A stretch of 64,000 bases of DNA from Pseudomonadota bacterium (GCA_023426505.1 JAFAAP010000315.1:1-64000), one strand, 5' to 3'; counted from the stretch's first letter, positions 44,390 to 54,567 are shown. The notes: generated from the letters alone by a model not told the origin. Translations and numbers: made by a program.

Positions 44390-45703
44390 ATGCCCGCCGC
44401 CTCCCAGGACCTTTCCATCGGTATCGATTTCGGCACCAGCAACACCGTGGTTGCGCTCGCCGACTCGCAGGGGCGTGTCGAGGCCCTGACCTTCGATCAC
44501 CGGGGCGGCAGTCTCAAAGTCTACGTGACGGCCCTGTGCTTTTGGGACGAGCGGCACGGCAATGGCCTACGGACAGAGGTGGAAGGCGGCCCCTGGGCGA
44601 TCGACCAGTTCCTCGAAGGGCTGACGGCACATCGCTTCATCCAGTCCTTCAAGACCTTCGCGGCGAGCCAGTCCTTTCAGGAAACGCGCATCTTCCGCGA
44701 GCGCTACCGGTTCGAGGACCTTCTGAGCACCTTCCTGCGAACCCTCACGCGCCACGGTGGCGAGCGGTTCGACCTCTCAGCCCGGAACGTGGTGATCGGC
44801 CGGCCGGTGCAGTTCGCCGGGAGCCATCCGGACGACGATCTCGCCATGAACCGGTATCGGGCCGCCTTCGGCAAGCTGGGGGCCAATCATGCCCGGTACG
44901 TCTACGAACCGGTCGGAGCGGCATTCTTCTATGCCCAGCAGCTGAACCATGACGCGACGGTCCTGGTGGCCGATTTCGGCGGCGGCACCAGCGACTTCTC
45001 GGTCATGCGCTTTTCACGCGCCAGCGGAGCTCTTCGGGCAGAGCCTCTCGGTCATGCCGGCATCGGGATTGCCGGCGACGCTTTCGACTACCGCATCGTC
45101 GATCAGGTCGTGTCGCCGCGTCTCGGCAAGGGCGGGAGCTACCGCTCGATGGGGAAGATCCTGTCGATCCCGAACCACTACTACGCCAACTTCGCACGGT
45201 GGAACCAGCTCGCCATGATGAAGGGCAGCGGCGACCTGAAGGAATTGCGGGAGCTGGCCCGCGCGGCCCTCGATCCGGAACCGCTTGAGAAGTTCATCGA
45301 CATCGTCGAGTACGATCTGGGCTTTGCCCTCTACCGCGCCGTTTCGTCGACGAAAGTGGCATTGTCGTCCCATGACGAGACCGAGTTCCACTTCTCAGGA
45401 GAGGGCGTCGACATTCAGGCGACGATCAGGCGCCGCGATTTCGAGAGCTGGATTGCCGAGGACGTCGGCCGCATCGCCGATACCGTCGACAGGGCGCTGA
45501 CGGTTGCCGGCGTGGAGGCGGGGGAGATCGAACGGGTCTTCCTGACCGGCGGGACCTCCTTCGTTCCGGCAATCCGGCGCCTCTTCGTCGAGCGCTTCGG
45601 CGAGGAACGCCTGACCTCGGCCGACCAGTTCGAATCGATCGCCTATGGGCTTGCGCTCATCGGCCAGACGGCGGACCCGGCTCGCTGGGCCGTAGCTGCC
45701 TGA
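44390..45703 (+). CDS. Hsp70-family protein, YegD-like
   Basis: A 437-residue actin-fold ATPase. IDFGTSNTVVALADSQG, YEPVGAAFFYAQQL, VADFGGGTSDFSV and VFLTGGTSFVPAIRR are the phosphate and adenosine motifs of Hsp70/YegD. The C-terminal substrate-binding domain of DnaK is absent, as in YegD. A client is not known. It is divergent from tex and followed after 86 bases by ppc. Confidence 0.88.
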   Translation: MPAASQDLSIGIDFGTSNTVVALADSQGRVEALTFDHRGGSLKVYVTALCFWDERHGNGLRTEVEGGPWAIDQFLEGLTAHRFIQSFKTFAASQSFQETRIFRERYRFEDLLSTFLRTLTRHGGERFDLSARNVVIGRPVQFAGSHPDDDLAMNRYRAAFGKLGANHARYVYEPVGAAFFYAQQLNHDATVLVADFGGGTSDFSVMRFSRASGALRAEPLGHAGIGIAGDAFDYRIVDQVVSPRLGKGGSYRSMGKILSIPNHYYANFARWNQLAMMKGSGDLKELRELARAALDPEPLEKFIDIVEYDLGFALYRAVSSTKVALSSHDETEFHFSGEGVDIQATIRRRDFESWIAEDVGRIADTVDRALTVAGVEAGEIERVFLTGGTSFVPAIRRLFVERFGEERLTSADQFESIAYGLALIGQTADPARWAVAA

Positions 45704-45789
45704 CCCCCAAAGGGAACGACCCTTGCGGTGCGCCCCACAACGGAGTTTATTTGCGGTGCAACATAAAAGCGCCAGCGAGGGTCTCCGTC

Positions 45790-48579
45790 GTGTCCCTGAT
45801 CAATCCCGAGGCCACCCCGAGCAAGGATCTGCCCCTTCGTGACGATATCCGGCTCCTCGGCCGGCTCCTGGGAGATACGATCCGTGAGCAGGAGGGCGAG
45901 GCGGTCTACGAGATCGTCGAACATATTCGCCAGAGCTCGATCCGCTTCCACCGGGACGAGGACGAGACGGCCCGGCGGGATCTCGAAACGACCCTGAACA
46001 GCCTGTCCCGAGGGCGGACGAACCAGATCATCCGTGCTTACAGCTATTTCTCTCATCTGGCGAACCTGGCCGAAGATCAGCATCACGTCCGCCGGTCCAG
46101 AGCCCACGCCATGGCCGGTGCCCATGCGGCCGTCGCACCCGCACCCCGGGAGGGCACGATCGGGCGGGCGCTGAAGCTCCTGCGCGAGGCCGGCATCACC
46201 CAGGCCGATCTTCAGGCATTCTTCGCCAAGGCGCTGGTCTGCCCGGTCCTGACCGCGCATCCGACCGAGATCCGCCGCAAGAGCACCATCGACCGGGAGA
46301 TGGAGATCGCCCAGCTTCTGGCCCAGCGCGACAGGCAGCATCTCACGCCGGAGGAGAAGGCCTCCACGGAGGACGCCCTGCGTCGGGCCATCCTGACCCT
46401 TTGGCAGACGAGCATTCTGCGGCGCACCCGTCTGAAGGTCATCGACGAGGTCGTGAACGGCCTCTCCTATTACGACTACACCTTCTTCAAGGAGCTGCCG
46501 CGGGTCTATGCCTCCCTGGAGGATCAGCTTGCGGTCCTCGATCCGGCGTGGGGCAATATGGAGCTTCCTGCCTTCCTGCGCATGGGGAGCTGGATCGGCG
46601 GAGACCGGGACGGGAATCCCTTCGTGACGGCGGATGCGCTCCGGCAGGCACTTCAGTTGCAGAGCAAGCACGCGCTCGGCTTTTATCTCGAAGAGCTGCA
46701 CTGCCTCGGAGGCGAGCTGTCGCTGGACGGGCGGTTCGTGAACGTGTCCGAACAGGTGCAGGAACTGGCGAAGGCCTCTCCCGACCGCTCACCCCACCGG
46801 CAGGATGAGCCTTATCGCCGAGCGATTTCCGGCATGTATGCACGCCTCGCCGCAACGGCTCAGGCTCTCGGCCACGTCGATGTGGTTCGCTATCCCGTCG
46901 TGGGCGAGGCGCCGGCCTATACCGATGTCGAGGAGTTCGCCGGCGATCTGATGACGCTCCACGGGTCGCTGGTATCCAATGGCTCGACCGCCCTCTCGCG
47001 AGGACGTCTTCGCAAGCTTCGCCGAAACGTCAGCGTGTTCGGATTCCATCTCGCAAGCCTCGACCTGCGCCAGAACTCCGACGTGCACGAGCGGGTCGTC
47101 GCCGAAATCTTCGAGAAGGCCAATCCCGGAACCGGATACAGGGAGATGTCCGAGGATGACCAGGTCGCTTTGTTGCTTGAGGAGCTTCGCAGCCCGAGGC
47201 CGCTGACCTCGCCTTTCCTGGACTACTCCGCCGAGACGGCCTCCGAGCTCGCCATCGTCCATGAGGCCGCCGAGGCCCGCAGGCGCTACGGCCAAGCCTC
47301 CGTGCCGAACTACGTCATCTCCAAGGCCGGGGACCCCTCGGACGTCCTCGAAGTGGCGCTGCTCCTGAAGGAAGCCGGGCTGCTTCGACCGCGGGAAGGG
47401 GAGATGCACGTCAACATCATCCCGCTCTTCGAGACGATCGCGGATCTGCGACAGTGCAGCAAGGTCATGGACTTGCTCTTCGGCCTGCCCGACTACATGC
47501 GTCTCCTGCGCAGCCGCGGGCAGGTGCAGGAGGTGATGCTGGGCTATTCCGACAGCAACAAGGACGGCGGATTTCTCACCTCCGGCTGGGAGCTCTACAA
47601 AGCCGAGATCGAGCTGATCGAAGTGTTCAAGCGTCACGATGTGGGCCTGCGCCTCTTCCACGGCCGCGGCGGCTCGGTAGGTCGCGGCGGCGGACCGAGC
47701 TATCAGGCGATCCTCGCCCAGCCGGGCGGGGCCGTTCAGGGCGCAATCCGCATCACGGAGCAGGGAGAGGTCATCGCCGGGAAATATTCGAACCCGGACC
47801 TCGGACGGCGCAACCTCGAGATCCTGGCTGCGGCAACCCTGGAGGCATCGCTCCTGCATTCGGGTCGGTCGGCGCCGCGCGAGGAGTATCTGCAGGCCAT
47901 GGAGGAGCTGTCGGACAGTGCCTTCCGGGCTTATCGCGGCCTCGTCTACGAGACGGAGGGTTTCGAGCGCTATTTCTGGGAATCCACGGTCATCGGCGAG
48001 ATCGCCAACCTGAATATCGGCAGCCGGCCGGCCTCCCGAACCAATTCACGGCGCATCGAGGACCTGCGGGCGATCCCGTGGGTGTTCGGCTGGGCCCAGT
48101 GCCGGCTGATGCTGCCGGGCTGGTATGGGTTCGGCTCCGCCGTGAACGCCTGGCTGAGGGACCATCCCGACAGCGGACTCGCCCTGCTGCAGGAGATGTA
48201 CCGGGAGTGGCCTTTCTTCCAGGCGCTGCTCTCGAACATGGACATGGTGCTCGCCAAGAGCAACATCGCCATCGCGTCCCGCTACGCGAGGCTCGTTGCG
48301 GACGAGGCCCTGCGCGATGCGATCTTCCCGCGCATCAGGCAGGAATGGGAGGATTCGATCGGGAGGCTCCTGGCGATCACGGGGCAGCAGGCGCTGCTCG
48401 ACGGCAACCCGCTCCTGGCACGATCCATCCGCAACCGCTTTCCCTACCTCGATCCGCTCAACCACCTGCAGATCGAACTGCTGAAGCGGCACAGAGCCGG
48501 CGACGCAGACGAGCGCGTCGTGGAGGGGATCCACCTGTCCATCAACGGCATCGCGGCGGGCCTGCGCAACAGCGGCTAA
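45790..48579 (+). CDS. ppc: Phosphoenolpyruvate carboxylase
   Basis: A 929-residue enzyme that carboxylates PEP to oxaloacetate, replenishing the TCA cycle. Active-site stretches: LTAHPTEIRRKS with the catalytic His, GYSDSNKDGGFLTSGW, FHGRGGSVGRGGGP and the C-terminal NGIAAGLRNSG. The GTG at 45790 follows GCGAGGG at proper distance; a TTG at 45751 is a longer option. Length is typical. In methylotroph-like bacteria it can also feed the serine cycle, but this is not shown here. Confidence 0.95.
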   Translation: MSLINPEATPSKDLPLRDDIRLLGRLLGDTIREQEGEAVYEIVEHIRQSSIRFHRDEDETARRDLETTLNSLSRGRTNQIIRAYSYFSHLANLAEDQHHVRRSRAHAMAGAHAAVAPAPREGTIGRALKLLREAGITQADLQAFFAKALVCPVLTAHPTEIRRKSTIDREMEIAQLLAQRDRQHLTPEEKASTEDALRRAILTLWQTSILRRTRLKVIDEVVNGLSYYDYTFFKELPRVYASLEDQLAVLDPAWGNMELPAFLRMGSWIGGDRDGNPFVTADALRQALQLQSKHALGFYLEELHCLGGELSLDGRFVNVSEQVQELAKASPDRSPHRQDEPYRRAISGMYARLAATAQALGHVDVVRYPVVGEAPAYTDVEEFAGDLMTLHGSLVSNGSTALSRGRLRKLRRNVSVFGFHLASLDLRQNSDVHERVVAEIFEKANPGTGYREMSEDDQVALLLEELRSPRPLTSPFLDYSAETASELAIVHEAAEARRRYGQASVPNYVISKAGDPSDVLEVALLLKEAGLLRPREGEMHVNIIPLFETIADLRQCSKVMDLLFGLPDYMRLLRSRGQVQEVMLGYSDSNKDGGFLTSGWELYKAEIELIEVFKRHDVGLRLFHGRGGSVGRGGGPSYQAILAQPGGAVQGAIRITEQGEVIAGKYSNPDLGRRNLEILAAATLEASLLHSGRSAPREEYLQAMEELSDSAFRAYRGLVYETEGFERYFWESTVIGEIANLNIGSRPASRTNSRRIEDLRAIPWVFGWAQCRLMLPGWYGFGSAVNAWLRDHPDSGLALLQEMYREWPFFQALLSNMDMVLAKSNIAIASRYARLVADEALRDAIFPRIRQEWEDSIGRLLAITGQQALLDGNPLLARSIRNRFPYLDPLNHLQIELLKRHRAGDADERVVEGIHLSINGIAAGLRNSG

Positions 48580-48649
48580 AAGGCCGCAGTCGGAACCCGC
48601 TCCTGCCGTGCCGGTTGAAAACCGAAGACTGGAACCGAAGGAGAGAGCC

Positions 48650-48823
48650 ATGTCTCGCGGTGACAAATCGGCCTATACGGATAAGCAGAAGCGCAAGGCC
48701 GAACATATCGAGGAATCGTACGAAAGCCGCGGCGTCTCGGATAAGGAGGCCGAACGACGCGCCTGGGCGACTGTCAACAAGCAGGACGGCGGCGGCAAAA
48801 AGGGCGGTTCGGGGCACAAGTAG
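48650..48823 (+). CDS. KGG-type small stress protein
   Basis: A 57-residue, highly charged protein: SRGDKSAYTDKQKRKAEHIE, then VSDKEAERRAWATVNKQDGG and a Gly/Lys tail GGGKKGGSGHK. Such proteins, sometimes labelled plasmid stabilisation protein, are conserved in Alphaproteobacteria and resemble KGG stress proteins. Function is unproven. The Shine-Dalgarno is AAGGAGAGAG before the ATG at 48650. It lies between ppc and the paoA-like gene. Confidence 0.85.
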   Translation: MSRGDKSAYTDKQKRKAEHIEESYESRGVSDKEAERRAWATVNKQDGGGKKGGSGHK

Positions 48824-49036
48824 GCGGACCTTCTCTCCAGCTGCGGTGAGCCTCTCGTTGAGGCTGCTTGGGACATTGCCGCCATACCAATCCGTGACAG
48901 GTGGCCGATCCCCGGAAAGGAACCTGTCACCCGGCCCCCGGTTATGTTCCCCGAGGGGATGGCGAAACTTGCGTTTTGCCGGAACAGCCGGCCTGTTCGT
49001 CTGCCATTCCTCGTCTCTCGATCCTGGGGACCAGGC

Positions 49037-49573
49037 ATGGATACATTCTCTCCCTTGAAGGCGGCGCCTCTGTCGCGCCGCGCCGGCACCCGCGGCACCA
49101 TTGAACTCGTGCTCAACGTCAATGGCCGGAACCATCGTCTTGCGCTCGACCCGCGGGTGACGCTTCTCGATGCCCTGCGGGAACATCTCGGTCTCACCGG
49201 CTCGAAGAAGGGGTGCGACCAGGGGCAGTGCGGCGCCTGCACCGTTCATGTCGACGGCCGGCGTGTGCTGTCCTGCCTCACCCTTGCAGCCATGGTCGAA
49301 GGTAAAGCCGTTACAACCATCGAGGGCCTTGCGCCTGAAGAGGGTGGCCTCCACCCCATGCAGCAGGCCTTTCTCGATCACGATGCCTTTCAGTGCGGCT
49401 ACTGCACCCCGGGTCAGATCATGTCAGCGGTCGCCTGTGTCCGCGAGGGACTTGCGACGACCGATGACGATATCCGCGAATATATGAGCGGCAATCTCTG
49501 TCGTTGTGCCGCCTATCCCAACATCGTCGAAGCGATCAAGCAGGCGCGGGCCGAAATGGAGGAGCAGCCATGA
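49037..49573 (+). CDS. paoA: 2Fe-2S subunit of a PaoA/xanthine-dehydrogenase-type enzyme
   Basis: A 178-residue iron-sulphur subunit. First cluster ligands: CDQGQCGACTVHVDGRRVLSC reduced here to CDQGQCGACTVHVDG; second cluster: QCGYCTPGQIMSA and NLCRCAAYPNIVEAI. The start at 49037 follows GGGGACC; a longer frame to 48944 has no recognisable twin-arginine signal either. PaoA of E. coli is exported; here export is unclear. It overlaps the flavin subunit gene by ATGA. Confidence 0.88.
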   Translation: MDTFSPLKAAPLSRRAGTRGTIELVLNVNGRNHRLALDPRVTLLDALREHLGLTGSKKGCDQGQCGACTVHVDGRRVLSCLTLAAMVEGKAVTTIEGLAPEEGGLHPMQQAFLDHDAFQCGYCTPGQIMSAVACVREGLATTDDDIREYMSGNLCRCAAYPNIVEAIKQARAEMEEQP

Positions 49574-50583
49574 GGCCCTTCTCCTATGACCGCGCGCACG
49601 ACCTCGCCTCCGCCATCGAGGCGGCCTCCGCACAGGTCGAGGCCCAGAGCCGTGCGCCGATCCAATTCCTCGCGGGTGGAACCAATCTCCTCGACCTCAT
49701 GAAGATCGACGTCATGAGGCCAGAACGTCTCGTGGACATCAATCCTCTCGAGGACTCGCTATCGGAGATCGTTGCAGACGGTGACGGATTGCGCCTCGGT
49801 GGACTGGCGCGCATGAGCACGGTGGCGCATCACCCGCATATCGAGAAAAACTATCCGGTTCTGTCGCAGTCGCTCAAACTGGCTGCGAGCGCACAATTGC
49901 GCAACATGGCGAGCCTCGCTGGCAATGTATTGCAGCGGACCCGGTGCTCCTATTTCCGGGACGTCTCCTGGGGCGCGTGCAACAAGCGCGAGCCCGGCAG
50001 CGGCTGCGCGGCCATTGAGGGAGTCAACCGCAAGCATGCAGTCCTGGGGACGAGCCCGCACTGCATTGCGACCTATCCGGGCGATTTCGCGCAGGCTCTC
50101 GTTGCGCTGGATGCGATGGTCGAGATCGCAGGCCCGAAAGGCGAGCGCCGCATCCCGATCCATGAGCTTCACCGCCTCCCGGGCGACACGCCTCATATCG
50201 AGAACACACTCGCGGCGGGCGAGATCATCACGGCGTTCCAGATCCCGCCGAAAGCCTGGGCCAAACGGTCGCTCTACCTGAAAGTACGGGACCGCGAATC
50301 CTATGAGTTCGCCATAGCGTCCGCCGCCGTCGCGCTCGACCTTGCAGACGGCGTGGTCCGCGATGTTCGCATCGCCCTGGGTGGGGTTGCCACCATCCCG
50401 TGGCGAGCCGCTGCGGCAGAGGAAGTCCTCAGAGGAAAGCCGCTGACCGAGGGTCTTGCCCAATCCGCAGCGGAAGCAGCCTTCAAAACTGCCCAGACAT
50501 ACGGCGAGAACGACTTCAAGCCGGAACTTGGACGAAACACGCTCGTACGGGCGCTGCTCGACGCCGCGAAGCTGGAGGCCTGA
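49570..50583 (+). CDS. paoB: FAD subunit of a PaoB-type aldehyde/xanthine oxidoreductase
   Basis: A 337-residue FAD-binding subunit starting at ATGA overlap with the 2Fe-2S gene. AGGTNLLDLMKIDVMRPERL is the FAD motif. Four cysteines cluster in CSYFRDVSWGACNKREPG, GCAA and HCIA, as in PaoB/YagS subunits that carry an extra 4Fe-4S cluster. Electrons go from Mo to FAD. Confidence 0.88.
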   Translation: MRPFSYDRAHDLASAIEAASAQVEAQSRAPIQFLAGGTNLLDLMKIDVMRPERLVDINPLEDSLSEIVADGDGLRLGGLARMSTVAHHPHIEKNYPVLSQSLKLAASAQLRNMASLAGNVLQRTRCSYFRDVSWGACNKREPGSGCAAIEGVNRKHAVLGTSPHCIATYPGDFAQALVALDAMVEIAGPKGERRIPIHELHRLPGDTPHIENTLAAGEIITAFQIPPKAWAKRSLYLKVRDRESYEFAIASAAVALDLADGVVRDVRIALGGVATIPWRAAAAEEVLRGKPLTEGLAQSAAEAAFKTAQTYGENDFKPELGRNTLVRALLDAAKLEA

Positions 50584-50585
50584 TC

Positions 50586-52880
50586 ATGAATGCTCCTACG
50601 ACCTTTGAAGGCGGCATGATCGGCAGGTCCACGCCCCGCATCGACGGGCGTCTGAAGGTGACGGGGGCTGCCTGCTACCCTTCCGATTTTCCACTCGAGG
50701 ACACGGCATACGCCTATCTCGTCACCAGCGCGATCGCACGCGGGCGGATCAAGGCCATCCACCTCGATGAGGCGCAACAGGCCGAGGGTGTGCTCGACAT
50801 TCTGACCTACGAGAATACCAAGGGCAAGGTTCGCAAGGTGCGCGCCTTTTCCGGAGGCGGCTATACCTCGACCACCATCATGCCGATGGATTCGCCGAAG
50901 ATTTGGCACGATGGACAGATCGTCGCGGTGGTCGTCGCCGAAACCTACGAGGCTGCTCGCGAGGCTGCGCACAAGGTCCATGTCGAATACGATGAGCGCA
51001 AGCCGAAGCCCGGGTTCGACAAGCGCAGGCCTCAGCCCCGTCAGATTTCCAATCCGCTCTCAAGCTCGGATCCGCAGACGGGCGACGCCGAAACCGCATT
51101 CCAACAGGCGGACGTCAAGGTCGAGGCCTACTACACAACGCCGACGCAGCATCACAACCCGATAGAACTGTTCACCACCACGTGCGCCTGGTCCGGAGAC
51201 CAGCTCACGGTCTACGAGCCGAGCCAGTTCGTGCACGGGCTCAAGAACGGCGTCGCCAAGCAGCTCAACATGAATCCGGAAAAGGTGCGGGTCATCTCGC
51301 CCTTTGTCGGCGGAGCTTTCGGATCCAAGGCGGCGCTGACGCCTCGCACGGCGTTCGTAGCCCTGGCGGCCAAGCGTCTCAACAGGCCCGTCAAGCTGGT
51401 GCCGACCCGATCGCAGAGCTTCGACGTCTCCACCTATCGGGCGGAGACCCAGCATCTCGTGAAGCTCGGAGCCGACCGCAATGGCCGGCTGACCTCTCTG
51501 CATCACGAGGGCTGGGAGGTCAGCTCGCGACCCGACAACTACAAGGTGGCCGGAACGGAGACGACCTCTCTCCTCTACGCCTGTCCGAACATCTACACCA
51601 AGGTCCATATCGTTCACGCCGACCGCAATACTCCGGGCTTCATGCGCTCGCCGGCAGAGGTGCCGTATGTCTATGCGCTGGAAAGCGCGATGGATGAACT
51701 CGCAACGGCGCTTGGCATGGACCCGGTCGAACTGCGCCGCATCAACGATACGATGGTCAACCCGATCGATCAGAAGCCCTATTCGAGCCGGGCCTTGATG
51801 GCATGCTATGATCGAGCCGCCGAGGCCTTCGGCTGGTCGAAGCGCAATCCCGAGCCGGGTTCGATGCACGACGGAGACTGGCTCATTGGATGGGGTTGCG
51901 CAACGGCCTGCTACCCGACCAACGTGGCGCCGGCGCAGGCGCGGGTAACGCTTGCACCAAACGGGAGAGCGCGGGTTCAGACCGCGGGGCATGATATCGG
52001 AACGGGAGCCTATACGGCCATTGCGCTTACGGCCGCCGACCGACTTGGCATCCCGCTGGAGGATGTCAACGTGGAGCTGGGAGACAGCTCTCTGCCGCCA
52101 GCGCCTGTTGCGGGCGGGTCGAATGCGACCGCGAGCATCTGCAATGCCGTCGCGATGGCCTGCGACGAGATCAGGGAGCGGCTCGCCCAAGGAGCCGTTC
52201 ACGCAGACGGCCAGCTCGGAGGAGCCGATCCGAGCGGCCTTCGTCTCAGCCAGGGCAAGCTCGTGGCTCCCGACGGCGCAAGCGAGCCCCTGAAGGAGGC
52301 GATCATGCGCCTCGGGTTCGGACCCGTGGAGGCTCATGCGAAGTACACGCCGGAAATCGCCTCAGCCCCTGTGAAGTTGATGGGCCATAAGCTTATCGAG
52401 GGCGGGATCTCAGCCATGACGTCGGGCAGCTCCGTCAAGGATCATGTCCAGTATGCGTTCGGCGCCGAGTTCGTAGAGGTCCGAATCCACAAGAGGACAC
52501 GCGAGATCCGTGTTCCGCGCATCGTCGGAGCCTTCGCGGCAGGGCGCATCGTCAGTCCCACGACCGCGAGAAGCCAGCTGCTTGGCGGCCTCATCTGGGG
52601 TGTGGCCTCGGCGCTGCACGAGGCGACTGAGATCGATGGACGGGTGGCCCGCTACGTCAATGACGATCTTGCCGAGTACCTCATCCCCGTCTGCGCCGAT
52701 ATCAAGGATGTGGAGGTCATCTTCGTGCCCGAAGAGGATCACCAGGTAAATGCCCTCGGCATCAAGGGGCTGGGCGAACTCGGCAATGTCGGCACCAATG
52801 CGGCGGTCGCTAATGCCGTCTATCATGCGACCGGACGGCGGATTCGGGATCTGCCAATCCGCATCGAGGACCTTCTCTGA
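50586..52880 (+). CDS. paoC: Molybdenum-binding subunit of a PaoC-type oxidoreductase
   Basis: A 764-residue catalytic subunit of the xanthine oxidase family. The N terminus GRSTPRIDGRLKVTGAACYP, FVGGAFGSKAALTPR and MRSPAEVPYVYALESAMDEL are molybdopterin-site regions; the catalytic Glu is expected in KGLGELGNVGTNAAVANA. Substrate probably an aromatic aldehyde or N-heterocycle. The ATG at 50586 is two bases after the FAD subunit stop. Confidence 0.9.
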   Translation: MNAPTTFEGGMIGRSTPRIDGRLKVTGAACYPSDFPLEDTAYAYLVTSAIARGRIKAIHLDEAQQAEGVLDILTYENTKGKVRKVRAFSGGGYTSTTIMPMDSPKIWHDGQIVAVVVAETYEAAREAAHKVHVEYDERKPKPGFDKRRPQPRQISNPLSSSDPQTGDAETAFQQADVKVEAYYTTPTQHHNPIELFTTTCAWSGDQLTVYEPSQFVHGLKNGVAKQLNMNPEKVRVISPFVGGAFGSKAALTPRTAFVALAAKRLNRPVKLVPTRSQSFDVSTYRAETQHLVKLGADRNGRLTSLHHEGWEVSSRPDNYKVAGTETTSLLYACPNIYTKVHIVHADRNTPGFMRSPAEVPYVYALESAMDELATALGMDPVELRRINDTMVNPIDQKPYSSRALMACYDRAAEAFGWSKRNPEPGSMHDGDWLIGWGCATACYPTNVAPAQARVTLAPNGRARVQTAGHDIGTGAYTAIALTAADRLGIPLEDVNVELGDSSLPPAPVAGGSNATASICNAVAMACDEIRERLAQGAVHADGQLGGADPSGLRLSQGKLVAPDGASEPLKEAIMRLGFGPVEAHAKYTPEIASAPVKLMGHKLIEGGISAMTSGSSVKDHVQYAFGAEFVEVRIHKRTREIRVPRIVGAFAAGRIVSPTTARSQLLGGLIWGVASALHEATEIDGRVARYVNDDLAEYLIPVCADIKDVEVIFVPEEDHQVNALGIKGLGELGNVGTNAAVANAVYHATGRRIRDLPIRIEDLL

Positions 52881-52889
52881 GGTGTCGGA

Positions 52890-53945
52890 ATGAGCGGGGC
52901 CCTGAAGCATGTCGAGGCGGACTGGCCGGCCTTCGGCTTGAGCGATGACGTTCGCCCTGCCTTGCAGGCCGTCGCCGAGACCGGGAGGGACGCCGTCCTC
53001 GTCACGCTCCACACGGCCATGGGTGGCGGGCCCCGGGGTGTTGGCGCCCACATGGTGATCACGCGGGATTCCGTGAGCGGCTACCTGTCGGGGGGATGCA
53101 TCGAAGCGGATGTGACCCGCCATGCGCTGGAGGTTCTGGCCGATGGGCAGTCGCGCCGCCTCGTCTACGGTGAAGGCGGTCCGATCGACATTCGTCTTCC
53201 CTGCGGGGGCAGGATCGAGCTGCTGGTCGAGCGTATTCCCGCGAACGACCCGGCTCTGTCCGCTCTCCTCCGGTTTTCAGCAGGACGTGCACCCTGTGTC
53301 TGGATCAGTGATGGCCAACGGCGCTTCTGCCTGGAGGCGGACGGGCGTGGTCATCCTGACGAGGCAGTGCGCGCTGCTCTCGCTGCTGCACGACAGAACG
53401 ACATTCGGGCTGGATCCCGTGGAAACATGGTTTATCGGCTTTTCACGCCGCAGCAGCGCTTCGTCGTCTTCGGGCATGATCCGACCGTCCTGGCGATGGC
53501 CATGCTCGCCGGTCAGGTCGGGATGGAGACTTTCCTGGTGCGCCCCAAGGGTCCCATTGCTCCTCCGCCCGTCCCGAACATCCTCTACGTCCGCGATCAA
53601 CCCTCGCATGCCCTGACCCGGATCGGAGCTGATCCCTGGACTGCCGTGGCCGTTGCCATGCACCAGGAGGAGGACGACCACGAGGCTCTGGTGGCCGCAC
53701 TGTCGTCGAGAGCCGGCTATGTCGGCCTTCTCGGGAGCGGCCGGCGGCTCCCGCGCAAGCTCGCACGCTTGGCCGAGGCAGGCATTTCTCCGGCTGACCT
53801 GAAGCGGCTCAAGGCACCGATTGGCCTGAAGATCGGCGGGAATTCCCCTTGGGAGATCGCCACGGGGGTCATTGCCGAGGTCATCCAGACCGCGCGCGAA
53901 CTGTCGGTCTGCCGATCCTCCGTCCGATCCGTCGCTGCCGCTTGA
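52890..53945 (+). CDS. XdhC-family molybdenum-enzyme maturation protein
   Basis: A 351-residue XdhC/PaoD-like chaperone that inserts sulphurated molybdenum cofactor into the catalytic subunit. LVTLHTAMGGGPRGVGAHMV and GYLSGGCIEADVTRHALEVL are N-terminal XdhC motifs; FGHDPTVLAMAMLAGQVG and GYVGLLGSGRRLPRKLA belong to the Rossmann-like C-terminal domain. It starts nine bases after paoC. Confidence 0.9.
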   Translation: MSGALKHVEADWPAFGLSDDVRPALQAVAETGRDAVLVTLHTAMGGGPRGVGAHMVITRDSVSGYLSGGCIEADVTRHALEVLADGQSRRLVYGEGGPIDIRLPCGGRIELLVERIPANDPALSALLRFSAGRAPCVWISDGQRRFCLEADGRGHPDEAVRAALAAARQNDIRAGSRGNMVYRLFTPQQRFVVFGHDPTVLAMAMLAGQVGMETFLVRPKGPIAPPPVPNILYVRDQPSHALTRIGADPWTAVAVAMHQEEDDHEALVAALSSRAGYVGLLGSGRRLPRKLARLAEAGISPADLKRLKAPIGLKIGGNSPWEIATGVIAEVIQTARELSVCRSSVRSVAAA

Positions 53946-53952
53946 GGCCACC

Positions 53953-54567
53953 ATGGCGGAACTCCACGCTCTCGTGTTGGCGGCCGGTGCGGGATCCCGC
54001 TTCGGCGGGCGCAAGCTTCTGGCCCCCTGGGGCGGCGGCGTTCTCCTTCACGGTGCGCTTCGAGCCGCTCTTTCCGCTCCAGTCGCGAGCGTGGTTCTCG
54101 TGACCGGTGCGGATTCCCGGGAAATTTCCGAAGCCGCTCAGGACTTTGCTGCGACCTGGGCCAATGCGCCGGACGTGCATCTCGTCCACGCGCACGACCA
54201 TTGCGACGGCCTCTCAGCCTCCCTCCGGGCCGGATTGGCCGCTCTTCCCCCATCCGCTTCCGGCGCCTTCGTCTTCCTGGGCGACATGCCTCGCATTCCC
54301 AGCGCGGTACCGGCAGCCTTAGCCGACGCAATGGCGTTACCGTATATCCTTGCTGCGGCGCCCCTCTACATGGGCAAGCGCGGGCATCCGGTGCTTGTGT
54401 CCGCATCCCTATTCCCGCATCTCAGGACGCTTCGCGGAGACCAGGGGGGCCGCGGTGTCCTCAACAGGCTTGGACCTGCTCTTGCCCTCGTCCCGACCGT
54501 CGATCCGGGAGTCCTCCTGGACGTCGACGAGGCTGAAGATCTGACAAAGATCGCTCCGGCCCGGTGA
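53953..54567 (+). CDS. MobA/MocA-like molybdenum cofactor nucleotidyltransferase
   Basis: A 204-residue NTP transferase. LVLAAGAGSRFGGRKLLAPW is the nucleotide-binding motif and FLGDMPRIPSAVPAALADA contains the metal-binding Asp. Together with the XdhC gene it probably produces the cytosine-dinucleotide form of the molybdenum cofactor used by PaoABC-type enzymes. It starts seven bases after xdhC. Confidence 0.88.
   Translation: MAELHALVLAAGAGSRFGGRKLLAPWGGGVLLHGALRAALSAPVASVVLVTGADSREISEAAQDFAATWANAPDVHLVHAHDHCDGLSASLRAGLAALPPSASGAFVFLGDMPRIPSAVPAALADAMALPYILAAAPLYMGKRGHPVLVSASLFPHLRTLRGDQGGRGVLNRLGPALALVPTVDPGVLLDVDEAEDLTKIAPAR

Noticed and set aside
48914..48945. GGAAC-N16-GGTT resembling an EcfG stress-sigma promoter upstream of paoA
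   Set aside because: The -10 part lacks the expected CGTT and the downstream gene is not a stress gene; not enough support.
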